From: Nocardioides speluncae
Lineage (GTDB): Bacteria > Actinomycetota > Actinomycetes > Propionibacteriales > Nocardioidaceae
Direction: 5' to 3'
DNA: 64,000 nucleotides
NCBI RefSeq assembly: GCF_003121585.1
Contig: NZ_QEOO01000016.1
Location: forward strand, 248,001 to 312,000
The notes beneath the pieces were generated by a model, which was not told the origin of the DNA, ran no database searches, and was given only the letters and a program-made list of their open reading frames with translations. The position numbers and the translations under genes are program-made. Shown piece by piece: positions 42,637 to 52,440 of this stretch (position 1 is its first letter; every line of letters begins with the position of its first letter).

Positions 42637-44437
42637 CGTCGTCGGAGAGCCGCTGCCGCAGACCGCTGGCTCGCAGCGCCCGGCGGGCGACGGCGGCGCG
42701 CACCGCGCTCTCGCTGCCGACCACCCGCACCTTGTGCCGGGCCCGGGTGACCGCGGTGTAGAACAGCTCCCGGGTCAGCAGCCGGGAGTCCTCGTCGGGC
42801 AGCAGTACGGTCACGTGGTCGGCCTGGCTGCCCTGGCTCTTGTGAATGGTCAGCGCGTGCATGGTCTCCACGTCGCTCAGCCGCGGTGTCGCGAAGTCGA
42901 GCAGCCCGGCGCTGCCCGAGATCATCGCCCGCAGGCTGCCGTCGGGCCGCCGGACGACGACACCGGTGTCGCCGTTGTAGACCCCGAGCGCGTAGTCGTT
43001 GGCGGTCACCATCAGCGGCCGCCCGGCGTACCACTGCGGCCAGTAGTCGGTCCGCTCCACCTCGGCGAGCCAGCGCTCGATCTGCGCGTTCCAGTGGTGT
43101 ACGCCGCGCAGTCCGTCGCGGTGGGCGCACAGCAGCCGGTGCCGGTCCAGCGCCGCCACCGCCGCCTCGGCGTCGCCGCGCAGCGCGGCCGCCCGGGTGG
43201 CGGTCGCGGCCGCCAGCACGTCGTCCCGCAGCGCCTCGGCCGGGTCGCCGGTGACCAGCTCGACCTCCGCGCTCCCGGCCCGCAGTACCTCGAGCACCTC
43301 GTCCGCGTCGCCGCGTCGCAGTGCCGCCGCCAGCCGGCCGATCTCGGCGCCAAAGCGGTGGGTGGTGGCGAGCGTCGCCACCGGAGAGTCTGTGTTGCCG
43401 GGGCGACCGGCGTACCCGGCGACCAGGTCGGACAGCACCGCACCCGCGTCGACCGAGGTCAGCTGGTCGGCATCGCCGACGAAGATCAGCCGGGTGTCGG
43501 GCCGGACCGCTTCGAGCAGCCGGGCCATCATCGTCAGCGACACCATCGACGCCTCGTCCACCACGACCACGTCGTGGCCGAGCCGGTTGGCGCGGTCGTG
43601 GCGGAAGCGGGTGGTGTTGTCGGGTCGCCAGCCGAGCAGCCGGTGCAGGGTCATCGCCTGCAGCCCGCCGGCCCCGGCACCGTCGACCAGTTGGCGCAGC
43701 AGCTCCTGGTCGGCCACCGGCATCCGGCCCAGCTCGGTCGTCACCGACTCCTGCAGCCGGGCCGCGGCCTTGCCGGTAGGTGCGGTGAGCGCGATCGACG
43801 GCGCCCGGCCGGTCGAGTTGGCGATCCGCGCCTGGTCGGCGACCAGGGCGAGCAGGCCGGCGACGGTGGTCGTCTTGCCGGTGCCGGGACCGCCGGTCAG
43901 CACCGTGGTCCACTGGCCGACCGCATGCCGGGCGGCGGCGCGCTGCTCGTCGTACCCGTTGGGTGGGAAGACCCGGGCGAGCGCCGCCGCCAGCTGTTCC
44001 TCGTCGACGGCCGGCGGATCCTGGGCGGCGCGGGCAGCGAGATCGTCGCGGACCTGGACCTCCTGCCGGTGGTAGCGGTCCAGGTAGAGCAGCTCGAACT
44101 CCACCCTGACCACGCCCTGTTCGGCCAGTGGCGAGGCGGCAACCGCATCCAGCCACGCTCCGGGCTCCGGCCAGGGCGACAGCTCGGCGCCGGCGTCCGG
44201 CTCGAGGTCGGCGGCGACGGTCTTGAGGTCGACGCAGACCGAGCCGTGCCGGACCGCGCGTACCGCCAGCGCCACCGCGAGGGCGACGCGCGGGTCGTCG
44301 TCGCTGGCAAGCTCGGCCAGCCGGGTCGCGACGTGTACGTCGGACGCCTCGATCACGCCGGCCCGGTTGAACTCGCGCAGCAGCCCGGTAGCACCGGCGG
44401 CCAGGCGGGCGTCGTAGGGATCCAGGAGCTCGGTCAT
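42626..44437 (-). CDS. recD: Exodeoxyribonuclease V subunit alpha
   Basis: A 603-residue SF1 helicase. Walker A TVLTGGPGTGKTTTVAGLLA (about residue 170), VVVVDEASMVSL (motif II), FVGDADQLTSVDAGAV (motif III), and C-terminal TIHKSQGSQADHVTVLLPDE with FYTAVTRARHKVRVVGS (motifs V-VI) are intact. RecD is the 5'-3' motor of RecBCD. ATG 44437 overlaps the recB stop (ATGA); a much longer upstream reading in this frame is recB out of frame. Confidence 0.95.
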   Translation of the reverse strand: MTELLDPYDARLAAGATGLLREFNRAGVIEASDVHVATRLAELASDDDPRVALAVALAVRAVRHGSVCVDLKTVAADLEPDAGAELSPWPEPGAWLDAVAASPLAEQGVVRVEFELLYLDRYHRQEVQVRDDLAARAAQDPPAVDEEQLAAALARVFPPNGYDEQRAAARHAVGQWTTVLTGGPGTGKTTTVAGLLALVADQARIANSTGRAPSIALTAPTGKAAARLQESVTTELGRMPVADQELLRQLVDGAGAGGLQAMTLHRLLGWRPDNTTRFRHDRANRLGHDVVVVDEASMVSLTMMARLLEAVRPDTRLIFVGDADQLTSVDAGAVLSDLVAGYAGRPGNTDSPVATLATTHRFGAEIGRLAAALRRGDADEVLEVLRAGSAEVELVTGDPAEALRDDVLAAATATRAAALRGDAEAAVAALDRHRLLCAHRDGLRGVHHWNAQIERWLAEVERTDYWPQWYAGRPLMVTANDYALGVYNGDTGVVVRRPDGSLRAMISGSAGLLDFATPRLSDVETMHALTIHKSQGSQADHVTVLLPDEDSRLLTRELFYTAVTRARHKVRVVGSESAVRAAVARRALRASGLRQRLSDDVSG

Positions 44438-47400
44438 CGCGCCACCACCCCGTCCGGCCGGACGCCGTCCAGCAGCGCCGACAGTTCCTCGACAAGCGCC
44501 ACCGGCGCCTTCCAGGCGAACACCCCGCACGGCTGACCGTCGACCACCGGCGTCTCCGCGCCGCACATGCCACGCAGGTAGAGATAGAGGACGCCGCCGA
44601 GGTGGCGCTCCGGGTCGTACCCGGCCAGCCGCCAGCGCAGGTAGCGGTGCAGCGCCACCGAGTAGAGCAGCGCCTGCAGCGGGTAGTCCGAGTGGCCCAT
44701 CGCCCCGGCCAGCATCTCCGGCCGGTAGTCCCAGGCGGTCAGCGGAGCCTCGTCGTCGAGGGCGCCCAGCCAGTTGGTCTTGTAGTCCGCGAGTAGGTAG
44801 CGGGCGTCCGCGCCGGTGCCGACCCGGAGCACGACGTCGACCGAGCCGGTGAGGTACCCGCGCAGCGGCTGCTCCCCCAGCACCGGGTCGGCGAGGGCAT
44901 CCGCGAACGCCCGCACCGGGTCGCCCTCGGCGAGGTGCCGGCGCAGGATCGGGGCCAGGTCGCCGAGCGCGACGGCGTCCGCGTCGTACTCGCGGAGGTC
45001 GCCACCCGCCAGCGGCAGCTCGAAGTCCATCTCGCACAGCCGCTCGCTCCGCGGCAGCCGGCGCAGCGTGATGTCGTCGACGAGCGGGCCGAGCGGGGTG
45101 TCGCAGACCTTCACCAGCGCGTCCGCCAGCTCCTCCCGGTCCAGCTCGACCGGCCACCGCACCACCTGCTCGTCGATGTGCCGCAGGAACTCGGCGTGCA
45201 GGTCGTGGGCCGACGGGTCGGCCACCTCGAGTACGCCGTGCACCAGCGACCCGAACGTCGCTCCCACCGGGAGCGTCGCCATCGGCGACACCACCTGGGC
45301 CTCGGGTCGGTGGTCGAGTAGGTCGCTCTGCGACCGTATCGAGACCTCCGACTCATCCAGCTTGCCGGCGTCCTCGGGTTCGCTGACGACGTCGGCGCGG
45401 GGGGCGGTCTCGACGGCGGTCAGGGACGAGTACGACGTACGGCGCCAGGCCAGGTCGATCTCGCGGGTGAACCGGCGTAGCTCCAGCGCGGGCGGCGGGT
45501 CGGCGGCGACCTCCGGCAGGCCGGCCAGCGGCCGCGCCTCTTCGACGACGGGTCCACCCGCGCCCTGCCAGGCCGCGAAGATCCGGGCCGCCTCGTCGTC
45601 GGGACGCAGCGGCGTCTCGTCGGGCACCACCGACATCCCCGGGCGGCGGCCGAGCAGCATTCGGTGCAGCGGCGAGGAGGAGGTGTTCCGGGTCGGCGCC
45701 CACCAGGTCACGACCTGCGACTGGGCCCGGGTCATCGCGACGTACAGCAGCCGCAGCCACTCGCCGGCGTCCTCGGCCAGCGCCCGGCCGATCGCGTCCG
45801 ACCAGCCCGCGCCACCGCCGCCGACGTTCACACAGCGGTCCCCCGAGGCGTCGTGGAACAGCGGGGTGCGCGGGTCGTCGAGCCGGCGGTCGGCGGCCGA
45901 CGGCAGGTAGACCACGGGGTACTGCAGCCCCTTGCTGGCATGGATCGTCACCAGCTGTACGGCGGCCGCGTCGCTGTCGAGGCGACGGGTCCGCTCGGCA
46001 CCGCGGCCGGCCCTGCCGTCGGTGGCCTGGGCGCGCAGCCAGGTCAGCAGCTGCACCAGCCCGAGCCGCTCTCGGAGCGCGGTCTCGTGGAGCACCTCGG
46101 CGATGTGGCGGAGGTCGGTGAGCTGCCGCTCGCCGCCGACCAGCGCCAGCACCCGGCCCGGCAGCCCGGCAGCGGTCACCGCCTCGAACACCGCAGCGAT
46201 CCCGCGCCGGGCCAGGATGTCGGCCCAGATGCGCAGCTGCTGGGCGACTCGGTCGGTGAGCTCGTCGCCACCCTCGTCGAGCCGGCGGGCGTCGTACCCG
46301 ATCAGGCTGGTGAGCGCCGCGGCCCGCACCCGCGCACTCCGGTGCGGCTGCTCGAGCGCCTCCAGCAGCGTCACCCACTCGCCGGCCGCCGGGGTCGCGA
46401 AGACGCTGCCGCCGCCCGCGATCACCGCCGGGATACCGAGCTCGTGGAGCGCCTCGCGGGCGGCCGCGAGGTCGAGGTGCCGGTAGGCGATCACCGCGAT
46501 GTCGCGGCGCTCCAGCGGCCGTCCGTCGTACGTCGCGTCCGAGGCCAGCAGCCGGGCGATGTCGAGCGCCAGGTCCTGGGCGATCTTCGGCCGGGTCTGG
46601 CCGACCAGGAGTGGCGCGTTGCCCTTGCGCCTGAAGTCCTCCCGCGTCACCACTCGCAGCCGGAGTGGCGCGTTGACGGGGGAGCCGGCCAGCCGGGCAG
46701 CGTCGTGCTGCGCCTCGACCGGGTGTACGACGATCGCCTCGTCGCCCAGCGCCGCGCCCTCGAACAGCACCTGGCTTGCGGCCAGCAGCGGCGCGTCCGC
46801 GCGCCAGTTGACCGCCAGCGTCTGCTTGGTGGTGGCGGTCGCGGCGGCTTGGAGGTAGGTGGTGACGTCGCCGCCGCGGAACGCGTAGATCGCCTGCTTG
46901 GGGTCGCCGATCAGCACCATCGTGGCGTGGCCGGTGAAGGCGCGGTCGAGGACCTGCCACTGCACCGGGTCGGTGTCCTGGAACTCGTCGACCAGCACGA
47001 TCCGCCACCGCGCCCGCATCCGCGCCCGTGCCGGCGCGTCCTCATGATCGAGGGCGTCGGCGAGCTGGCTGAGCAGGTCGTCGTAGCTGAGGATGCCGAG
47101 CCGGCGCTTGCGGCGCTCCATCTCGGCCCGGACGGCGCGGGCGAACGACACCCGCCGGCCCGGGGTCGTGGTCGGTGGCTCGGCGGCCGGCTCCAGCCGG
47201 GCCTGCGGGTCGCCGATCGCGGTCCGGGCGATCGCCAGCGCCTGGGCACGGGTGAACTCGGGCCGGCCGTCGGCGTACGCGAAGGCGCGGAGGTAGAGGT
47301 CGTCGACCACCTCGACCAGCAGGTCGTCGAGGTCCTCGACCAGCCGGGCCTGAGCGTCGGTGTCGCCGGCAACGCCGAGCGAGCCGAGGACCAGGCTGCA

Positions 47401-47784
47401 GAACTGGTGAGTGGTGGCGATCGTCGCCGCATCGAACGAGGTCAGCGCATCCCGGATCCTTCTGTGGCGGGCGTTGAGCGTCGCCTCGTCGCCGTCGAGC
47501 AGCAGGTCGATCAGGTCGCTCGCGGTCCGCTTGCCCTCGCCGTACGCGCTCGGGTCGGCCAGCGCCCGCGCCGCCTCGACCAGCTGCGCACGCACCCGCT
47601 CCCGGAGTTCCTGGCTGGCGGCACGCCCGAACGTCACCACCAGCATCTCCTCGAGCCGGGCGTGGCCCTCGGCGATGTACCGCGCCACAAGCGCGCCGAT
47701 CGTCCAGGTCTTGCCGGTGCCGGCGCTCGCCTCCAGCAGCGTGGTGCCGGTCGGCAGCGGGCCGCGGATGTCGAAGGTATCCAT
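44434..47784 (-). CDS. recB: Exodeoxyribonuclease V subunit beta
   Basis: A 1116-residue UvrD-like helicase-nuclease. Walker A LLEASAGTGKTWTIGALVAR (about 16-35), motif II ILSYDDLL...VLVDEFQDTDPVQW, FVGDPKQ-type LIGDPKQAIYAFRGGD, IHASKGLQYPVVYLPSA, and the C-terminal nuclease D...LLADYKTNW are present. It is the 3'-5' motor and nuclease. It begins at the recC stop (TGATG) and ends with a 4-bp overlap with recD. Confidence 0.95.
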   Translation of the reverse strand: MDTFDIRGPLPTGTTLLEASAGTGKTWTIGALVARYIAEGHARLEEMLVVTFGRAASQELRERVRAQLVEAARALADPSAYGEGKRTASDLIDLLLDGDEATLNARHRRIRDALTSFDAATIATTHQFCSLVLGSLGVAGDTDAQARLVEDLDDLLVEVVDDLYLRAFAYADGRPEFTRAQALAIARTAIGDPQARLEPAAEPPTTTPGRRVSFARAVRAEMERRKRRLGILSYDDLLSQLADALDHEDAPARARMRARWRIVLVDEFQDTDPVQWQVLDRAFTGHATMVLIGDPKQAIYAFRGGDVTTYLQAAATATTKQTLAVNWRADAPLLAASQVLFEGAALGDEAIVVHPVEAQHDAARLAGSPVNAPLRLRVVTREDFRRKGNAPLLVGQTRPKIAQDLALDIARLLASDATYDGRPLERRDIAVIAYRHLDLAAAREALHELGIPAVIAGGGSVFATPAAGEWVTLLEALEQPHRSARVRAAALTSLIGYDARRLDEGGDELTDRVAQQLRIWADILARRGIAAVFEAVTAAGLPGRVLALVGGERQLTDLRHIAEVLHETALRERLGLVQLLTWLRAQATDGRAGRGAERTRRLDSDAAAVQLVTIHASKGLQYPVVYLPSAADRRLDDPRTPLFHDASGDRCVNVGGGGAGWSDAIGRALAEDAGEWLRLLYVAMTRAQSQVVTWWAPTRNTSSSPLHRMLLGRRPGMSVVPDETPLRPDDEAARIFAAWQGAGGPVVEEARPLAGLPEVAADPPPALELRRFTREIDLAWRRTSYSSLTAVETAPRADVVSEPEDAGKLDESEVSIRSQSDLLDHRPEAQVVSPMATLPVGATFGSLVHGVLEVADPSAHDLHAEFLRHIDEQVVRWPVELDREELADALVKVCDTPLGPLVDDITLRRLPRSERLCEMDFELPLAGGDLREYDADAVALGDLAPILRRHLAEGDPVRAFADALADPVLGEQPLRGYLTGSVDVVLRVGTGADARYLLADYKTNWLGALDDEAPLTAWDYRPEMLAGAMGHSDYPLQALLYSVALHRYLRWRLAGYDPERHLGGVLYLYLRGMCGAETPVVDGQPCGVFAWKAPVALVEELSALLDGVRPDGVVAR

Positions 47785-50700
47785 CAGAGGGGACCCACCT
47801 TCTCGGCGCCGGTGAGCAGCGGGCCCCACACCCGCCAGGCCAGGTCGGGCAGGCCGGCGTCGACCAGCCGCTGCAGCGATGCTCGCTCGCCCCATACCCG
47901 GACGTGGGCGGCATCGGCGTCCTCGCCCTGGATGCCCCACTCGTTGTTGGGGTCGGTGCGCCATTCGCGCTCGGCTGCTTGGTACGGCGTGACGTCGGCG
48001 CCGCGCTCGGCACGGTGCTGCGCCTCCGCCCAGGCCAGCCCGGTCTTCACCGGCAGCGGCAGGGGTGCGGTCAGGCCCAGGTCGTAGACCGCGACCAGGT
48101 CGCGCAGCCAGTCGGCGGCACGGTGGTCCAGCGGCCCCGCCTCGGCGGCCTGCGGCCCGGCCTTCGCCTTGCCGACCGCGTGCGCCCACCAGCTCTCGTC
48201 GGGGTGCCCGGCGCTGAGCGCGAGCAGGTCGAGCCAGGACAGCAGCCTCTGCCGCGCCCGCAGCGAGGAGTAGCCGAGCTGCAGCACCCGGTTGCCGTAG
48301 ACCCCAGGCACCGTCCCGACCAGCCGGCGACCGCCCCCGAGGACGAGGTCGACGTCGACGATCCGGGGAGTGCCGGTGCGCAGGTGCGCGGTGCCGGCGT
48401 ACAGCTTCTGCGCCTCGTCGGCGATCTCGCGCAGGCTGCCGTCGCCGAGTCGCCCCGGCGGCATCGATCCGCGGAGCAGCTCCGCGGTCAGCACCGACTC
48501 CGGCGCCGCGCCGGCCATCACGTCGCTCAGCAGCCGGTCGCCGACCGCCCACTTCTCCAGCCCGTCGAGGTCGATCGGGATCGCGTCGCCGACCGCGTCG
48601 GTCTCCCAGGAGGTGGCCACGTCGAGCCGCTGGCGCAGGAACTCGCGGGCCGGGTGGCCGAAGAACCGCTTCAGGTCGGCCAGCGAGACCACGCCCGGCG
48701 GACGCTCCGGCAGCGGCTCCTCCAGGAACGGCGGCCGCCGGGTCCGTACCCCGGTCGCCGCCCGCGCCCCGGCGAGCGCCGCCTGGTCGAAGCTGAACCC
48801 GGCGAGATTGCGCGCGTCGTACGGCTGGAGCGGGTGCCGGGTCCGGACCCGGTCGGTGATCGGCTCGGACGTCGTGCGGTCCAGGGCGTCCAGCAGCTCG
48901 CCGAGCGGTACGGCGGGTGGACGTTTCGCGCCGGAGTGCTCGTCGGCGCCGGTGTAGGTGATCACCAGGTGGTCGCGGGCGGCCAGCACCGCGTCGAGCA
49001 GCAGCTGGCGGTCCTCGCTGCGGACGTCGCGCTCGCCGGTGACCGGGCGGCGGGCGAGCACGTCGTCGCCGTCGATGCCGGCCACTCTCGGGAAGACGCC
49101 GTCGTCGAGCCCTACCAGGCAGACCACGCGGTGCGGGACCGAGCGCATCGGCACCATCGTGCAGACGGTGAGCGCACCGGTGCGGAAGTTGGCCCGGGTC
49201 GGCCGGCCGCCGAGCCGGCTGGTCAGCAGCGCCCGCACGTCGGCCAGCCGCAGCTTGGTGCCGAGACCAACGCCGGCCGCCTCGGTCGCCCGCGCCAGCT
49301 CCCTCTCGAGCTGGGTGCGCTGCCACGCGTCGCTGGCGGGTACGGCGGTCAGCCCGGCCACGCCCTCGTCGAGCGCGCTCATCCACTCCGCGACGCCGGT
49401 CGCGTCGTCGAGCGCGCGCAGGCAGCGGCCCAGCCGGTCGGCGTACTCGGTGAGCCGCCCGACCAGCTCCACGTCGTTGCTGCCGACGTCGTCGACCGGG
49501 AGCGCGTGGGAGAGGTAGGTGAGCTCGTCGCCGGACATCGCGACGCCGAGCAGGATCCGGTCGAGGCCGGCCCGCCAGGTGTTGTGGCCGAACTTCTCCA
49601 TCGAGAACCGGCCGCGCCGCTCCGCGTCCAGCCCCCAGCGGATCCCGGACTCGGCCACCCAGCCGGCGATCCGGGCCAGGTCGTCGTCATCCCACCCGAA
49701 CCGGCGGCGTACCGCCTCGTGGCCGGCAAGGTCGAGCACCTCGCTCGCCGTCACCCGGCCGCCGGCGAGCTCGATCAGCGTCGCCGCCACCCCGAGCAGC
49801 GGGTTGGTGCTGGACAGCGCCCGGTCGGCGAGCTGGACCCGCAGCCCGTGAGCCGGGTGCCCGCCCTCCTCGACCACGCCGGCCAGCCCGAAACCGGCCG
49901 AGATCAGCGGCGCGTAGGTCTCGATGTCGGGGCACATCACCACGATGTCCCACGGCTGCAGTGTCGGGTCGTCCTCCAGCAGCCCGGTCAGCACCTCACG
50001 CAGCACGTCCACCTGCCGCGACGCGCTGTGACACGCATGCACCTGCACCGACCTGTCGCCGTCGGCCAGCACCCGTTCGGATCGCTCGTCGGTCGTCGGC
50101 TCCCGGTTGCTCCGCAGGTCCGCCTGCAGCCACTGCAGCACGCCGGGTGGTCGAGCAGGTTGCGCAGCAACCGTCGTCGAGACCACGTCCTCGGCCTCCC
50201 CCGCCAGCGTCAGGGTCCGCTGCAGCTCCCGAGCGTCGCGGCCGAGCGCGGCGAGCAGCGGATGCCCGGCGTACGCCGCGGAGTCGTCGTCGGCACGCGG
50301 CACCGGGCCCTCGGCGACCAGCGGCGCCAGGTCGTCCCACAGCTGCGGCGAGGCCTGCGGCAGCCAGAGATGTACGTCGCGGAGCCGGCCCAGCGCACCC
50401 AGCAGCTCGGCCTCGGTCGCCGGGATCCGGGTGTGCCCGAACAGCGACAGCCGCGCCGGCAGGTCCAGCGACTCGTCGCCGTCGCGCAGCCGGGCCACGG
50501 TCTGGGCTTGCCGCACGTCCGGCGCCGGCTCGCCGACCCGCACCACCAGCCGCCGCCACAGCTCGGCCTGCCACACCAGGTCCGGCTCAAGCGCGCCACC
50601 CACCCCGTCGGTGTCTCGGCCCTCCCGCCAGTCGGCCACCAGCTGCGGCCGCTGCGCGGCGTACGAGGCGAACAGGCCCGCCAGCCGCCTCGCCACGGAG

Positions 50701-51104
50701 TAGCGCCGGCTCTGCCGGTGCACGCCGTCCTCGCCCGCGTCGGCGTACCCGAGGTGCGCGCTCAACGTCGCGAACACCGGATCCCCCGCGCACCCGTCGA
50801 TCACCTCCAGCAGTGGCCAGACCAGCCGGTCCGGCGCCCAGATGTCGTCGTTCTCGCGGCCGAGCAGCAGCGCGGTCAGCGAATGCGGTGACAGGAACCG
50901 CACCCCCGCACAGATCCCGTCGCTGCCCCGCTCGCCCGCACCCAGCCGGTGCGACAGCCGCTGCGTCAGCCACCGCTCCACCCCCCGCGCCGGCACCACC
51001 ACGACCTCCTCCGCCAGCGGGTCCGGCAGCGGCGTCGCCAACAGCTCGCCGAGCCCGTCGGCAAGCACGTCGGTCCGCTCCGCGCGGTGGAGGTACAAGG
51101 TCAC
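47784..51104 (-). CDS. recC: Exodeoxyribonuclease V subunit gamma
   Basis: A 1106-residue RecC. N-terminal LYLHRAERTDVLADGLGELL and the internal VVVPARGVERWLTQRLSHRL are family landmarks; GDRLLSDVMAGA and LPLPVKTGLAWAEA near the C terminus match RecC's inactive nuclease-like domain. RecC recognises Chi and scaffolds RecB and RecD in double-strand break repair. First gene of the recC-recB-recD operon. Confidence 0.95.
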   Translation of the reverse strand: MTLYLHRAERTDVLADGLGELLATPLPDPLAEEVVVVPARGVERWLTQRLSHRLGAGERGSDGICAGVRFLSPHSLTALLLGRENDDIWAPDRLVWPLLEVIDGCAGDPVFATLSAHLGYADAGEDGVHRQSRRYSVARRLAGLFASYAAQRPQLVADWREGRDTDGVGGALEPDLVWQAELWRRLVVRVGEPAPDVRQAQTVARLRDGDESLDLPARLSLFGHTRIPATEAELLGALGRLRDVHLWLPQASPQLWDDLAPLVAEGPVPRADDDSAAYAGHPLLAALGRDARELQRTLTLAGEAEDVVSTTVAAQPARPPGVLQWLQADLRSNREPTTDERSERVLADGDRSVQVHACHSASRQVDVLREVLTGLLEDDPTLQPWDIVVMCPDIETYAPLISAGFGLAGVVEEGGHPAHGLRVQLADRALSSTNPLLGVAATLIELAGGRVTASEVLDLAGHEAVRRRFGWDDDDLARIAGWVAESGIRWGLDAERRGRFSMEKFGHNTWRAGLDRILLGVAMSGDELTYLSHALPVDDVGSNDVELVGRLTEYADRLGRCLRALDDATGVAEWMSALDEGVAGLTAVPASDAWQRTQLERELARATEAAGVGLGTKLRLADVRALLTSRLGGRPTRANFRTGALTVCTMVPMRSVPHRVVCLVGLDDGVFPRVAGIDGDDVLARRPVTGERDVRSEDRQLLLDAVLAARDHLVITYTGADEHSGAKRPPAVPLGELLDALDRTTSEPITDRVRTRHPLQPYDARNLAGFSFDQAALAGARAATGVRTRRPPFLEEPLPERPPGVVSLADLKRFFGHPAREFLRQRLDVATSWETDAVGDAIPIDLDGLEKWAVGDRLLSDVMAGAAPESVLTAELLRGSMPPGRLGDGSLREIADEAQKLYAGTAHLRTGTPRIVDVDLVLGGGRRLVGTVPGVYGNRVLQLGYSSLRARQRLLSWLDLLALSAGHPDESWWAHAVGKAKAGPQAAEAGPLDHRAADWLRDLVAVYDLGLTAPLPLPVKTGLAWAEAQHRAERGADVTPYQAAEREWRTDPNNEWGIQGEDADAAHVRVWGERASLQRLVDAGLPDLAWRVWGPLLTGAEKVGPL

Positions 51105-51132
51105 GCCTGAACCCTAGGGGGACGCACCGACG

Positions 51133-51360
51133 TCACACGGCAGTACGCACGTCCGCGACCAGCTCACGGGTCACCAGGTCGACAACGACCACCCTGCCGC
51201 CGGGATGGTGGACAGTGAGCAGGCCTTCGTGTCGACGGACCCCGAACGGCACGCCGAACCCGTCCCCGCTGACGACACACTCGACCGCACACGGCCCGCC
51301 CGGCGCGTCGAACTTTCCATCCGTCTGTGCAAGACGCGACTGCTCGTCCGAGGTCACCAC
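51133..51360 (-). CDS. Small hypothetical protein downstream of HEPN gene
   Basis: A 75-residue frame (MVTSDEQSRLAQTDGKFDAP, then beta-rich GVRRHEGLLTVHHPGGRVVV) that starts 7 bp inside the end of the HEPN gene, so it may be the third member of the MNT/HEPN operon. No domain recognised. Confidence 0.5.
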   Translation of the reverse strand: MVTSDEQSRLAQTDGKFDAPGGPCAVECVVSGDGFGVPFGVRRHEGLLTVHHPGGRVVVVDLVTRELVADVRTAV

Positions 51361-51854
51361 GGACCCAGCCTCGGGAGGAGCTTTCGCATGATGTCGACGA
51401 TGTCGCGAGCATCCTGGAGGCTGTCCTCTGCCTCCTCGGCGGTGATTGGCAGAGTGTCGAGGCTCGGGTACTCATTGTCGTTCCGGCGCCGGCGGAGCAT
51501 TCGGAAGGCGCGGATGACGTGACGGACGTTCGGGCCGAGCTGAGCCTCGACGGCTTCCTGCACAGCAAGGTGTCCTCCGGCCCGCGTCGGTCGAAGTCCC
51601 TGCTTGGCGAGGGCGGCCGTCAATGCGAGGCGAGCTGCGTCGTACAGCAGGTTGTACGCCGAAGAAGGATGGACCTCGGTTAGCGGCGCCGCCGCCTGCA
51701 GGTGACCTTCGGCCTGGCTGATGAGCAGGCCGGCGTGGTCCGGAGACGCCTGAACCAGCTCGAGTTCGCCACGCTCGATCATCCCTGACACGTCGTCCGC
51801 GCCAAGTGGCCAGCGGCCGGGCTCGATAGAGACTCCCGACTTCGGATCACTCAT
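51354..51854 (-). CDS. HEPN-domain protein, putative RNase toxin
   Basis: A 166-residue helical HEPN protein. Its C-terminal helix contains RAFRMLRRRRNDNEYPS, the R-N-x-x-(E)Y variant of the HEPN RNase motif (R-x4-6-H/Y); SSAYNLLYDAARLALTAALA is the typical first helix. HEPN toxins cleave RNA or are AMPylated by a partner MNT. It overlaps the upstream nucleotidyltransferase gene by 8 bp, giving an MNT/HEPN toxin-antitoxin pair. Confidence 0.8.
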   Translation of the reverse strand: MSDPKSGVSIEPGRWPLGADDVSGMIERGELELVQASPDHAGLLISQAEGHLQAAAPLTEVHPSSAYNLLYDAARLALTAALAKQGLRPTRAGGHLAVQEAVEAQLGPNVRHVIRAFRMLRRRRNDNEYPSLDTLPITAEEAEDSLQDARDIVDIMRKLLPRLGPW

Positions 51855-52440
51855 CAGTGCCTCCGTTCCCGATCAGGGTCACAGTCGGTCGACTGCTCAA
51901 AGTTCGTTTGAAGGCGCTGTCGTCCGCCGCCCAGGTCTCGGGGGCTACTCGGCGAATGTTGACCTCTCGCCGGAGCTGTCTTTCGGCCTGTTCGGCGACG
52001 TCGTCGAGCGCGCCGCGCTCTGGAGTCCCGATGACAAGGACGTCGATGTCACCCGGAACCGGTCCTGACTGCCCGTCGTACCGTGCCGCCCAGGAGCCGT
52101 AGATGATTGCCTGGTCCACACCCGGCACAGTGCCGAGCAGATCCCGCAGTACGCCCACCGGCCCGAAGGTGACCGCCATCAGGTCCGCGAGTGGACGGTA
52201 CACAGGGTTGTCGGTGTCAGCGCGCACTAACCGGGTGTTACCCATGCGCCGCTCGCGTACGAGGCCGCCGGCAGCCAACCGATCCACCTCGCGCATGACA
52301 GTTGCCGGTGACGTCCGAACCGCCTCGGCGATCTCGACCAGGCTGAACTCGTTCTCCGGATTGAGCATGATCCAGGCGACGATGTCGCCCTGAACCCGCG
52401 ACCGCAGTAGCGGCAGCACGCTTGGCCCGGGGCTTTTCAT
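51847..52440 (-). CDS. HTH plus minimal nucleotidyltransferase (MNT) antitoxin
   Basis: A 197-residue protein: an N-terminal winged HTH (FSLVEIAEAVRTSPATVMRE, VDRLAAGGLVRERRMGNTRL) followed by an MNT domain with IIYGSWAARYDGQ (GS motif) and DIDVLVIG (catalytic D-x-D). The fused HTH suits autorepression. ATG 52440 is itself inside the operator (ATGAAAAGC). The predicted TATCCT -10 box (about 52449-52454) makes the transcript nearly leaderless. Confidence 0.85.
   Translation of the reverse strand: MKSPGPSVLPLLRSRVQGDIVAWIMLNPENEFSLVEIAEAVRTSPATVMREVDRLAAGGLVRERRMGNTRLVRADTDNPVYRPLADLMAVTFGPVGVLRDLLGTVPGVDQAIIYGSWAARYDGQSGPVPGDIDVLVIGTPERGALDDVAEQAERQLRREVNIRRVAPETWAADDSAFKRTLSSRPTVTLIGNGGTDE

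Noticed and set aside
44434..49386. A 1650-residue RecB with an N-terminal extension
   Set aside because: The first 530 codons are recC read out of frame. The conserved RecB N terminus begins at ATG 47784 exactly at the recC stop.
47904..50891. A 995-codon plus-strand ORF opposite recC
   Set aside because: Same reason: the recC frame carries recognisable motifs and overlaps recB precisely; the antisense frame has no domain and biased composition.
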